A stretch of DNA of 64,000 nucleotides from Streptomyces capitiformicae (lineage in GTDB: Bacteria; Actinomycetota; Actinomycetes; Streptomycetales; Streptomycetaceae): NCBI RefSeq assembly GCF_002214185.1, contig NZ_CP022161.1, positions 5,401,486 to 5,465,485 on the forward strand, written 5' to 3'. A program made the position numbers and the translations under genes. Positions 1 to 7,306 of the stretch are shown here, in pieces. The notes beneath the pieces were generated by a model. It was not told the origin of the DNA and made no database searches. It worked only from the letters and a program-made list of their open reading frames with translations. Each line of letters opens with the position of its first letter. The first letter of the stretch is position 1.

Positions 1-96
1 CACCCAGGGGGTGTCGTGGATCGTGCGTTCGCCGTGAATGGTCCATCGCATGAGGGTCTGCCTGCTCTTCGCTGGAGGGGGGTTTCGGATGTCGGC

Positions 97-1455
97 CTAA
101 TGCCCGGCGGCCGTGACTGTCCGGAGCAGCAGGTCCTCCTCGCCGTGGCGGGCGACCAGTTGGAGGCCGACCGGGCAGCCGTCGGAGTCGAAGCCGGCCG
201 GGATGCTCATGGCGGGGTGGCCGCTGAGGTTGAACGCCCAGGTGAGGGCCGTGGAGTAACGGTCGCCGGGGCCGTCGTGGCCGTGTGGGGCGTTGGGGGT
301 GGTGGGGGTCAGGATCAGGTCGGCCTCGCCGAAGAGGTCGGCGAGGCGCCGGTCGTTCTCCGTACGGAGCTCGTGGGCCCTTCGTACGGCCGCCGGGTCG
401 GTGTCCGGCGCGGCGCGCAGGGCCAGCCATGCGGGTCCCGGGTCCTCCAGGCGTACGAGTTCGTCCCGCCGTACGAACCGAAGGAGGCCGGTGTCCGCGA
501 GGCGGAGCGCGGCGGCGTGGGCGAGCGCGGCGGGCTCGGTGTCGGTGCCGGCGAAACCGAGGTCGTCCGACCAGAGGGCGGTGACGGTAGCCGGTGTGTC
601 CCAGGCCGGGGTCGGCTCCTCGTGCTCGGCGTGCTTGATGCGTTCGACGTGCTCGATGCGATCGGCGTGCTCGATGCGATCGGCGTGCTCCGCCGTGCCG
701 TCCCGTACCCAGCGCCAGTACGCCGCCGCGTCCGCGGCGTACCGGGTGAGGACGCCGGCCGCGGCGAGCCCTGTGCGGTCGGGGGAGGGCAGCCGCCGGT
801 TCGTGGTCTTCAGGCCGACGACGCCGCACCACGCCGCCGGGATCCGTACCGACCCGGCGCCGTCCGTGCCGGTCGCCATCGGGACCAGGCCCATGGCCAC
901 CGCCGCCGCGGACCCGGCCGAGGAGCCGCCCGGCGTGCGGTCGGCCCGCCAGGGGTTGACGGTCCGGCCGCCGGCCCCGAGACCCCAGGTCTGCCAGGGG
1001 GTGCCGGGACCGGGCACGGAGGTCGCGCCCACGGGCACACAGCCGGCCGTGACCAGGGCTCGCGCCGACGCCGTACGCAACCCGTTCCTTCCCTTCACCC
1101 CGATCGGCACCCCGGCCAACGGCAGCCGCACCCCCGCCGCGACCCGCTCGTCCACCTCGACTGCCCACCCCACCGCCTCCTCGGCCCACACCTCGACGAA
1201 AGCGCACAGCGTCGGCTCCGCCCGCTCGATCCGGGCGAGCGAGGCGGTGACCACGTCAACGGCGCGAAGCTCGCCCGCGCGCACGGCGGCAGCGATCCGT
1301 TCGGCGGGGAGCGTCGGGAAGCCGCCGGGCGGGAGGGAGGTGAGAGGAGTGGGAGCGAGCGGTTGGGAAGTAAGCGGCGAAGGGAGGGGGCCTGGGGAGT
1401 GGTGCGGTGGGGAGCCGGTCGCGTCGGGCTGCATGGGTTTCTCGGGCTTCTTCAC
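97..1455 (-). CDS. Amidase signature family amidase
   Basis: Probably hydrolyses a C-N amide bond with a Ser-cisSer-Lys triad; the substrate is unknown. The Lys lies in GVPIGVKG (about residue 121), the cis-Ser in PGGSSAGSAAA (about 178) and the nucleophilic Ser in TDGAGSVRIPA (about 202), which are the three hallmarks of the amidase signature fold. At 452 residues it has the usual family length, but the first 45 residues are a Pro-rich low-complexity leader, so the true start may be internal. An in-frame 18-bp DNA repeat encodes a charged insert (HADRIE repeated) near residue 265, between the catalytic core and the C-terminal part. The GTG start at 1455 has no convincing ribosome site. It is monocistronic. 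Confidence 0.8.
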   Translation of the reverse strand: MKKPEKPMQPDATGSPPHHSPGPLPSPLTSQPLAPTPLTSLPPGGFPTLPAERIAAAVRAGELRAVDVVTASLARIERAEPTLCAFVEVWAEEAVGWAVEVDERVAAGVRLPLAGVPIGVKGRNGLRTASARALVTAGCVPVGATSVPGPGTPWQTWGLGAGGRTVNPWRADRTPGGSSAGSAAAVAMGLVPMATGTDGAGSVRIPAAWCGVVGLKTTNRRLPSPDRTGLAAAGVLTRYAADAAAYWRWVRDGTAEHADRIEHADRIEHVERIKHAEHEEPTPAWDTPATVTALWSDDLGFAGTDTEPAALAHAAALRLADTGLLRFVRRDELVRLEDPGPAWLALRAAPDTDPAAVRRAHELRTENDRRLADLFGEADLILTPTTPNAPHGHDGPGDRYSTALTWAFNLSGHPAMSIPAGFDSDGCPVGLQLVARHGEEDLLLRTVTAAGH

Positions 1456-1595
1456 GGTGGATCAGCGGCTCGGGCCGCGTGGGGTGGGCGGGGTCGGAGG
1501 GGGTGGGTATCTGAGTGCGGACGGCTGGGGCTGGGGTGACTCGTACCGCCGTGCGCGCTCCCACGCGGACGCTCCCAGTGAAACGGCGTCGCATA

Positions 1596-1790
1596 TCAGT
1601 CGTCCGGAGCGTCCAAGAAGGCGGTCGCGGCTAAGAACTCCGCGCTCGCATCAGCGGCAGCGACCAGACGGCGGACGGTTCGGGCGGCGTCGAGGATGTT
1701 TTCATCAGCTACTGGGACAGACGGATGTCGTCGGGACGCACGTTGCTCTGGACGGCCAGCTCGTACAGGACGGCTTGTCGCAGAGCCCAT
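1596..1790 (-). CDS. Small ORF fragment, hypothetical
   Basis: Only the last 38 codons (from about 1712) look coding: they are Ala/Asp-rich, amphipathic and GC-biased at third positions. No start codon falls near there in this frame, so this may be the tail of the preceding gene (stop at 1709) displaced by a frameshift. The upstream part of the frame overlaps that gene and is probably not translated. No family was recognised. Confidence 0.2.
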   Translation of the reverse strand: MGSATSRPVRAGRPEQRASRRHPSVPVADENILDAARTVRRLVAAADASAEFLAATAFLDAPDD

Positions 1791-1930
1791 TGCTCGGCGG
1801 CCTGCTGATGCTCCGGGCTGCCCCGTCCGTGCAGGAGCAGGGCACGGCTCACCGCGACACGTGCCTGCCGGAAGTCGGAGCGGACCTGCTGAGCGAGCTC
1901 GCTGGAGGATGCTCCTGGGCCAGCACTCAC
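1709..1930 (-). CDS. Hypothetical small helical protein
   Basis: About 73 residues, Ala/Gln/Arg-rich and predicted helical, with no recognised family. The GTG at 1930 is preceded by GGAAGG about 11 bases upstream; the frame is open further upstream (to 2116) but that part looks non-coding. It is the last member of the run of very small minus-strand genes that begins at 3280, and the next frame downstream (see 1596-1790) may be its displaced tail. Confidence 0.35.
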   Translation of the reverse strand: MSAGPGASSSELAQQVRSDFRQARVAVSRALLLHGRGSPEHQQAAEQWALRQAVLYELAVQSNVRPDDIRLSQ

Positions 1931-2198
1931 GGCATCTTCAACCTTCCATTCCACCGGCCACGGTCGGAGCCCTGGCCGCAAGAAGCAATGATCTCGGCCG
2001 ACTGGACGGCGGTCCGGGAAATCAATGAAATCAGGCGGTGGCGCACCGAGTTCGGGGTGTGTCGGCCTCGCAGTTGGTGCCGTTCGCGGGCGGTGGGGGC
2101 CGTCCGCCGTGTTCACCTCAGACCGGCGGACAGCCGTCTCCGAGGCCGCCCGCCCTGACCTGGGTGGGGCACAGAGCGGACGGCCGACTACGGGGCCA

Positions 2199-2402
2199 CT
2201 ACCGGCCGAGCGGACCGTGGCCGGTGCGGCAGCGGGGGCAGCGGCACGGAGGCCAGCCCAGGGACACGGATGCGAGCGTGGCCGGGCCGGGGGTGTACGC
2301 GGTCGGCACTGTCACGCCGACCCGGCGCCCGTTGCTGTCGAGACGGTAGGCACTGATCGTCAGACGCGACGTGCCCGGCTCGGGCGGAGTTCCGGCCTTC
2401 AT
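2199..2402 (-). CDS. Hypothetical 67-aa protein with C-terminal Cys motif
   Basis: A 67-residue protein with a beta-rich middle part (TISAYRLDSNGRRVGVTVP) and a C-terminal Cys cluster, PPCRCPRCRTGH, that could bind zinc. The ATG at 2402 overlaps the TGA of the preceding 33-codon gene in ATGA, which implies translational coupling. Such tiny coupled genes downstream of short GntR regulators recall the accessory genes of actinomycete integrative or conjugative elements, but no transfer function can be assigned from sequence alone. Confidence 0.55.
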   Translation of the reverse strand: MKAGTPPEPGTSRLTISAYRLDSNGRRVGVTVPTAYTPGPATLASVSLGWPPCRCPRCRTGHGPLGR

Positions 2403-2500
2403 GACAGCACCACCCACTCGGTGACCACGCACTCCACACGGTCGGCGCACGCGCGCACCTCGCCGAGCCGCGCCACGGTCACCGTGCGACGTGTGGTCAC
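2399..2500 (-). CDS. Very small protein (33 aa)
   Basis: A 33-residue product, VTTRRTVTVARLGEVRAC and onwards to WVVLS, with two Cys. Support is contextual. Its GTG overlaps the TGA of the upstream Cys-rich gene (GTGA at 2497-2500), its TGA overlaps the ATG of the next gene (ATGA at 2399-2402), and GGGAGGGGGA sits just upstream as a ribosome site. Function unknown. Confidence 0.5.
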   Translation of the reverse strand: MTTRRTVTVARLGEVRACADRVECVVTEWVVLS

Positions 2501-2933
2501 TGCTCCCCCTCCCGACGGCGTGCGTCGGGCAGGAGGGAGAGTACGTCCGGCACGGGCGGGAAGTGCGGGGCACAGACTGGGCAGGCGTACACGTTGAAGC
2601 CGGGACCGGTCGCCGCTCCCCCCGCTCGGGGCGACCGGGCGCGGCAGTCCGGCCAGCGGACGGGCCGCACGCGGGTCCGTCCGGGAACGTCCCGTCCGGC
2701 TCGGGGACGGTCAGTGTCTCCAACGAGCTCGCAGCGGTGCCGCAGTCCCCACAGTCCCCACGTGCTGGGGACCACGTCGCGTTGAAGGCGTCGCGGTGGT
2801 CGCCGTCGTGCCCGCCGGGCAGGAGGCAGGGCAAGCGGTGACGGCCCGGCCCCGGATGTTGCCGGCCGTAACGGCGTGCCCCGCACAGGTCCGCCTCGGG
2901 GGCCGCCTCGGGGTGCTCGGGAGTCGCGTTCAT
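2497..2933 (-). pseudogene. Cys-rich small protein with probable frameshift
   Basis: The ATG at 2933 overlaps the stop of the preceding gene (ATGA), and the stop at 2497 overlaps the next start (GTGA), so both ends are fixed by translational coupling. The two ends are in different frames. The N-terminal frame reads MNATPEHPEAAPEADLCGAR, a His/Gly/Cys-rich stretch, then CGDCG. The C-terminal frame reads GFNVYACPVCAPHFPPV and DVLSLLPDARRREGEQ. A run of six C at about 2618-2623 lies where the frames must switch. This is either a genuine decayed gene or a one-base sequence error. The intact product would be about 145 residues with CxxC pairs, possibly zinc-binding. Confidence 0.5.
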
Positions 2934-3280
2934 CGGGCCACCGCCCCAGCACCGATCAGGTGCTGGTCGAGGTCGACGCCGAATTCGGCGGCCAGGACCA
3001 GGGCGGTACGGCGCCGGTGTTGCAAAGCCCGCTCATGAGCGGCGAATTCCCGCTCCCACGTGATCACGTACGGGCGGACCATAGCCGCCGTTTCGCCGTC
3101 GAGGACGGGGTGAAGCCCGTACGGGGAACGGTGAGCGGGAAGCCGCAGGGCGGCTGTACAGGGCCGTTCAGGGGTGTGCCCGGAGGCTGGCGGGGTGGGG
3201 CGCGCGTCCGCCCGTCGCTTGCCGGTACCGGGCTTGAACACGTCCAAGACCCAGCGAAGGAAGGCATGGATAATGCCCAC
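2930..3280 (-). CDS. Conserved Streptomyces hypothetical protein (MGIIHAFLRW type)
   Basis: About 116 residues beginning (V)GIIHAFLRWVLDVFKPGTG, then a Pro/Thr-rich linker, PAHRSPYGLHP, a helical part rich in Arg/Glu and the ending AAEFGVDLDQHLIGA. I recognise this as a family found across Streptomyces but of unknown function. GTG at 3280 is preferred because GGAG lies nine bases upstream; an ATG at 3286 is too close to it. This is the first gene of the coupled minus-strand run and is divergent from the GntR gene, with the 10-bp repeats at 3371-3420 between them, so it is probably under GntR control. Confidence 0.6.
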   Translation of the reverse strand: MGIIHAFLRWVLDVFKPGTGKRRADARPTPPASGHTPERPCTAALRLPAHRSPYGLHPVLDGETAAMVRPYVITWEREFAAHERALQHRRRTALVLAAEFGVDLDQHLIGAGAVAR

Positions 3281-3370
3281 TGTCATCAACTCCACGAAGT
3301 TGGTGGCCGCGCCCCCGGACGGCTGTCTCCCAAACGTCGTCGCGGGGGCCTCTACATGAGGTGACTGTAC

Positions 3371-3420
3371 GCTACTTGGTACGTCTTGATACGTCTTGGT
3401 ACGTCTTCTCACGTGATAAC
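3371..3420. promoter_or_regulatory. Four or five helically phased 10-bp direct repeats (candidate GntR operator)
   Basis: The unit ACGTCTTGRT recurs at 3381, 3391 and 3401 (ACGTCTTCTC) with a degenerate copy at 3411 and a half copy at 3371. The period is exactly ten bases, one helical turn. The array lies in the divergent gap between the small-gene operon (start 3280) and the gntR-like gene (start 3463), where a cooperative operator array would be expected. Binding by the adjacent regulator is inferred. Confidence 0.5.
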
Positions 3421-3462
3421 CCGCCCTATGCTGGCCTGAGTTGACCTTTTACGCTCCGGGTC

Positions 3463-3753
3463 ATGATCGAGATCGACCGGGACAGCATCACCCCGATGTA
3501 CGTGCAGTTGGCATCCGCCTTGCGCGAGCGCATCCGACGCGGGGAGATCCCGGTTGGCCGCCGCATCCCCTCTCACTACGAGCTGGAGCAAGAGACAGGC
3601 GGGGCGGTCAGTCGCCGCACCATCAAATCCGCCATTGAAGTACTCGCAACCGAGGGAATCGTTCAGGGCGTGCAGGGCAAGGGCGTGTTTGTGATTGCCC
3701 TCCCCGAGCATCCGCCCGCCGACCCGTCCGAAGGTGATGAGTCCGCCGACTGA
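3463..3753 (+). CDS. Short GntR-family transcriptional regulator
   Basis: 96 residues that are essentially a GntR winged helix-turn-helix: SITPMYVQLASALRERIRRG is the first helix, IPSHYELEQETG and SRRTIKSAIEVLATEG form the HTH, and VQGVQGKGVFV is the wing. No effector-binding (UTRA or FCD) domain follows, so it may act without a ligand, as the Kor-type repressors of actinomycete conjugative elements do. It is divergent from the coupled small-gene operon and sits next to the phased repeats, its likely operator. Confidence 0.8.
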   Translation: MIEIDRDSITPMYVQLASALRERIRRGEIPVGRRIPSHYELEQETGGAVSRRTIKSAIEVLATEGIVQGVQGKGVFVIALPEHPPADPSEGDESAD

Positions 3754-3807
3754 CGTACGGGGTGCGGTTCACATTGCGCGCACCTTACGCGCTTGCGCCG
3801 CGATGCA

Positions 3808-4053
3808 ATGAAGAGGCAGCGGCAGTTGGCCGCAGAGCTGTGAGTGTTGTCCGGTGCCCAATCCGTCACCCGGAGCGAGGTGTCCCGGTGGGAGCGCGGG
3901 GGCCGCATACCCGAGGCGTGGTTGCCGTTTCTCGCACGTGCCCTCGACGCTCCGGCCGTAGGGCTGGAGCGTCGAGCGCGCCTACGCGGAGTGAGACCGA
4001 AGGCCCACCTCTCGACCCGACGGCCACCGTGTGGCGGGGCGCCGGGTACGTGA
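3808..4053 (+). pseudogene. XRE-type HTH protein gene interrupted by TGA
   Basis: The frame starts MKRQRQLAAEL, meets TGA at 3841-3843, and continues in the same frame as VLSGAQSVTRSEVSRWERGG then RIPEAWLPFLARALDAP. That second part is a clear HTH core (TRSEVSRWERG) followed by the helix that normally contacts it. Restoring CGA for TGA gives an uninterrupted small DNA-binding protein. The frame after about 3990 looks degenerate. It is probably a nonsense-inactivated relic of a regulator. Confidence 0.5.
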
Positions 4054-4174
4054 GCCGTAGGGCCTGGGCCAGTGGGACGGGCCCTGGGGCTTGGATGGTT
4101 TGGGGGTGGGACAACGGATGACCCGGAGTTGTCCATTGCGTAGAGGCCGACCCGCATGACTTCCTTACGGCGGT

Positions 4175-5398
4175 TCAGCGGCTCGGTCCGCCCGGGGCGG
4201 GTGGCTTCGGTAGGTTGGGCATCTGCGCGCGGTCCGGCGCGGACGGTCCGGCGCCGGGCTGGACCGTACTGGAGCCGCCACCGCCGTTGCTGGGCCCGGT
4301 GCGGAGCCTCGCGGCCTGCGCGATTGGGTTTCCGGGCGCCACGGCCTGCTGCCCGTCACCCGCCCACTGCCCCTGCCCTTGACCCTTCGCCTGCGGCTGT
4401 TGGCCGGAAGTCTGCTGGCCAGGTGCCTGCTGCTCGCTGGCGGTCGACGTCGTCGTTCTGGTCGTTGCTGTCGCCGCAACCGACGCTGTCGTGGGTTCTG
4501 CCGTAGCGGTGTGGGCTAGTTGCTCCTTGGTGAGGTATGGGCGGGGCTCGACCTTCCAGTCGGGGGCGTCGGTGTCCACTTCTCGTCGGACGATGCGTTC
4601 CATGAGCGTCGCCATCTCGACGGGGCCGATGCCGCCGGGGACCGGGGTGAGGTGTTGCGGGATATTGTACGCGGCCCGCTGGACGTCCCCCTTCGCGCTG
4701 CCGTCCGGCTGCGGTACGAACCCGGAGTCGACGACGAGCCGGTGGTGTGCACGGAGGTGATCGGGGCCGAGGATGCCGGGGTTGCCGGTGACGGAGACGA
4801 CGATGTCGGCGTCGTGTACCCGCCTCAGGTCGTCACCGGCGTCGAGTTCCATGAGCCGGTGGCCCTGTTCACGCAGGGTGGTGACGACGCCCTGGCCGAC
4901 GAACCCCTTGCTGCCGACCACCGCAATCAGCGGATCGTCCTTGGCGAAGGGTTCCACCACGCGGCAGATGCCTTCGGCTGTGGCGCACGCGTTGTAGGGG
5001 GAGCGGCCCTTGGTCAGCGCGTCGATGTCCTTGTCCGGGTTCATCCGCTGGACGAGCGGCTGCAGATGGGCCGGCGGCGGGAACTGCACGATGATCGCGC
5101 GGGTCGAGGGGTCCTGGTTGGCGCGCTCCAGCACATCGGCGAACTGCGCACGTGTTGTGCCGGGCGGCATCACGATGTGGTCCGCGTGGAAGCCGAGGTG
5201 CTCGAAACTCTTCACCTTCTGCTCGGCGGAGACCTTAGACGCCTCCAGCCTCACTTTCCAGTCGGGCGGATCGTTCTCCGCCGGCTGGAAGCGGATGATC
5301 GCCACCCGCTGTCCCGTCGGGGCCACGACGTCCCGATAGGGGGCGTACAACTCCTTGGCCTGACGCAGTACGTCACGCCCCGACACATGTTCGGTCAC
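4175..5398 (-). CDS. FolD-like methylenetetrahydrofolate dehydrogenase/cyclohydrolase homologue with long C-terminal tail
   Basis: Residues 1 to about 300 follow the FolD fold, which in bacteria interconverts methylene-, methenyl- and formyl-tetrahydrofolate. VQFPPP matches VQLPLP, DKDIDALT matches DKDVDGF, VVGSKGFVGQGV is the NAD(P)-site loop and PGGIGPVEMATLMERI matches PGGVGPMT. The catalytic YxxxK is SxxxK here (Ser57, Lys61): the Lys is kept and the Tyr is lost, so activity may be altered. A Gln/Thr/Gly/Pro-rich tail of about 100 residues ends PNLPKPPAPGGPSR. It is the last gene of the zeta-toxin operon, 8 bases after the previous stop. A housekeeping FolD would have neither this tail nor this context. 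Confidence 0.75.
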   Translation of the reverse strand: MTEHVSGRDVLRQAKELYAPYRDVVAPTGQRVAIIRFQPAENDPPDWKVRLEASKVSAEQKVKSFEHLGFHADHIVMPPGTTRAQFADVLERANQDPSTRAIIVQFPPPAHLQPLVQRMNPDKDIDALTKGRSPYNACATAEGICRVVEPFAKDDPLIAVVGSKGFVGQGVVTTLREQGHRLMELDAGDDLRRVHDADIVVSVTGNPGILGPDHLRAHHRLVVDSGFVPQPDGSAKGDVQRAAYNIPQHLTPVPGGIGPVEMATLMERIVRREVDTDAPDWKVEPRPYLTKEQLAHTATAEPTTASVAATATTRTTTSTASEQQAPGQQTSGQQPQAKGQGQGQWAGDGQQAVAPGNPIAQAARLRTGPSNGGGGSSTVQPGAGPSAPDRAQMPNLPKPPAPGGPSR

Positions 5399-5406
5399 TC
5401 GTCACC

Positions 5407-5865
5407 TCACCCCCGCGTCGCTTCGTGGTCGATGCGGGCGAGTACCTGCGGGACGGGTTCGAGCTTGTGACCGATGAGTTCCTCGACGTCCTGGGCGGTG
5501 AAGGTGCGGTCGCCCTGGAGGTCGTCGCTGTGCCCTTCGGGGCCCGCCGTGAGAGTGATCTGAGTGAAGGACTCGGGCCCGGTGGGGTCGTGGTACGAGA
5601 ACTCGCCGAAGTGGGCGATCCAGAACACCTCTACCGGCTCGGTGCCGAATGCCCGGCGCAGGACGGGCAGTACGGCGTCCGCGACGCTGCCGAAGTCGTC
5701 GGTGATGCCCCGGTCGTCCGGGTTGCTCGCCAGTTCGGACACGATTGCGACCACCCGGCCGGTGGCAGGGGAGTGCACCGCCCGCACCAGCGTGTGCGCC
5801 CGGCCGGCTCGTCGGTGGCGCCAGTCGACGACGTCTTCCCAGTACTGACTCCTGCTCGGACTCAT
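5407..5865 (-). CDS. Hypothetical protein in zeta-toxin operon
   Basis: 152 residues with no recognised domain. It is soluble and acidic, with a mixed alpha/beta pattern: VGRVVAIVSELAS-like strands, AVLPVLRRAFG and the motif VFWIAHFGEFSYHDPTGP. The ATG at 5865 is set by AAAAAGGAG just upstream; the frame is open further upstream through the toxin gene but that is not supported. It lies between the zeta kinase (22-base gap) and the FolD-like gene (8-base gap), so it is co-transcribed. It could be an immunity or partner protein, but nothing in the sequence says so. Confidence 0.65.
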   Translation of the reverse strand: MSPSRSQYWEDVVDWRHRRAGRAHTLVRAVHSPATGRVVAIVSELASNPDDRGITDDFGSVADAVLPVLRRAFGTEPVEVFWIAHFGEFSYHDPTGPESFTQITLTAGPEGHSDDLQGDRTFTAQDVEELIGHKLEPVPQVLARIDHEATRG

Positions 5866-5887
5866 GAGTGCTCCTTTTTGCGATTGG

Positions 5888-6970
5888 TCAGCGGTGCGGA
5901 CCCTGATTTTTTGGCTGGTTCGGAAGACGAGGGGGCGCCGTGGGCTGGTGCGCGGCGGGGGAAGCAGGAGTGGCCGTACCGCTGACTGAGCGGAGCCTGC
6001 TGGCAGCGGAGATTCGTACGGTGCTGTCTCCCATCCGGAAGGCCTGGGCTTGGGCCGGAAGTGCCTGAGCCCCGGCTGGCGGGGAGGGATTGCCTCCCAC
6101 TTGCCTGAAATCGCCTCGATCGGAGGTGATAAGGCCAGTGGCGAGCCCGCGGTCGGCCAGTTTTTCGGCATTGTCCCGTCCGATGGAGTATCCGCGACCC
6201 GAACTGCTCTGTGCGTACAGATCCTTGATCATTCCCTCTGGTGCCATACGGCCGCCATACTTGTCCCGTCCAGCGTCGAACTCCTTGCGCCCGGCCTCCC
6301 AGCGAGCGGCGTTCTGCGCCAGGCACTGTTCCAGCGGGACCTCGACGGAGAGGACAACACGTTTTTCGTAGCCCTCCCGCTGAAGGTCGGTGAGGAGGCG
6401 GGAGTTCTTGTCGAGGTTCTTGAGGGTGGCGTCGTAGAGAAGGTTGTAGCCCTCACCGCGCGCCCAGATTTCGAACTGGTCCTGGAGGAAGGCCGATTCG
6501 CGGTGTATCAGTGAGGCCATCTCCGAGGGGGACAGCTGGCGGCCTTCGGGAAGGCGCATCTGACCGGAGTCGAGTTGTGGCAGGCCCCCATGCTCGAAGA
6601 TGGCGACCTTGAACTGATCCGGATCCAGTGCGACGTAGCTGTTCAGATCCACGCCGTGGACCCGCATCAGCTCCCGGCCCAGCTCGGAGTCCTGACCCTG
6701 CCATTGCGAGAGGTTGGCCTGCGCGCCGCCCTTGCCTGCGCCCGGCGCTCCGGCCGTCAGCAGCGCCGCGTGGCCGTCGCGTGGGAGCCCTTGGCATCTG
6801 TCCTTGAACTGCTCCAGCACAGCGAGGTGCAGCCGCTCGCGCTCCGGCTCCCACAGCTCACCCCGGGCGAAGCGGCTGAAGGTGTCCTGGGGGCCGGGTG
6901 ACAGGTCGCCCCCGGAACCCATACGGCGTTGCAGCTCGCCATAGAGAGCCTTGTATCCGTGGTCTGTCAT
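5888..6970 (-). CDS. Zeta-toxin-family kinase with Pro-rich C-terminal tail
   Basis: Matches the zeta/PezT fold, whose characterised members phosphorylate UDP-N-acetylglucosamine and so poison cell-wall synthesis. Walker A is GAPGAGKG (residues 74-81). VALDPDQFK (near 116) corresponds to the catalytic Asp strand, and HRESAFLQDQFEIWARGEGY then NLLYDATLKN to the substrate-binding and Walker-B-like region. LSVEVPLEQCLAQNAARWEAG leads into the LID. The kinase core ends near residue 290; the rest is an Ala/Pro tail ending PPRLPNQPKNQGPHR. The ATG overlaps the stop of the 81-aa gene (ATGA), the layout of an antitoxin-toxin pair. Confidence 0.8.
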   Translation of the reverse strand: MTDHGYKALYGELQRRMGSGGDLSPGPQDTFSRFARGELWEPERERLHLAVLEQFKDRCQGLPRDGHAALLTAGAPGAGKGGAQANLSQWQGQDSELGRELMRVHGVDLNSYVALDPDQFKVAIFEHGGLPQLDSGQMRLPEGRQLSPSEMASLIHRESAFLQDQFEIWARGEGYNLLYDATLKNLDKNSRLLTDLQREGYEKRVVLSVEVPLEQCLAQNAARWEAGRKEFDAGRDKYGGRMAPEGMIKDLYAQSSSGRGYSIGRDNAEKLADRGLATGLITSDRGDFRQVGGNPSPPAGAQALPAQAQAFRMGDSTVRISAASRLRSVSGTATPASPAAHQPTAPPRLPNQPKNQGPHR

Positions 6971-7212
6971 GCGTCGCGTGAGGTGCGTCGGCGGTGGATC
7001 TCCTCCACGTCCTCACGTGTGAGCCGTCCCAGGAGGCGCTCTCCGGCCACGACGGACAGCGTGTTGTCCTGGTGGCTGGGCTCGGGATGAGCCTCGTCCC
7101 AGTCCTCCACCTCGAAGCGCCAGGACGCAACGGTGTCCAGCATTTCCTCACGGGGAATCTCACCTGCGGCGTACCGCCTGATGTAGTCGCGAAGTGATGG
7201 TTCGTTGGTCAT
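6967..7212 (-). CDS. Small acidic protein, candidate antitoxin of the zeta kinase
   Basis: 81 residues, helical and acidic (DYIRRYAAGEIPREEMLDTV, then EDWDEAH, REDVEEIHRRR). No close match to epsilon or PezA antitoxins was recognised. The antitoxin call rests on position: first gene of the operon, with the toxin ATG overlapping its stop. GGAAGGAAT lies upstream of the ATG. The 94-base gap upstream should hold the operon promoter. Confidence 0.55.
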   Translation of the reverse strand: MTNEPSLRDYIRRYAAGEIPREEMLDTVASWRFEVEDWDEAHPEPSHQDNTLSVVAGERLLGRLTREDVEEIHRRRTSRDA

Positions 7213-7306
7213 GAGCGCATTCCTTCCGATTCTTCGTCAGCTGCCGCAGCACGTCCGGTCATATGATCTTGTCCTATCAGAGTCCTGCATCTTGTGCGGT
7301 TCGGTA

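Noticed and set aside
1709..3753. Complete integrative conjugative element
   Set aside because: A short GntR gene and micro-genes are suggestive, but no integrase, excisionase, replication gene or attachment site was seen.
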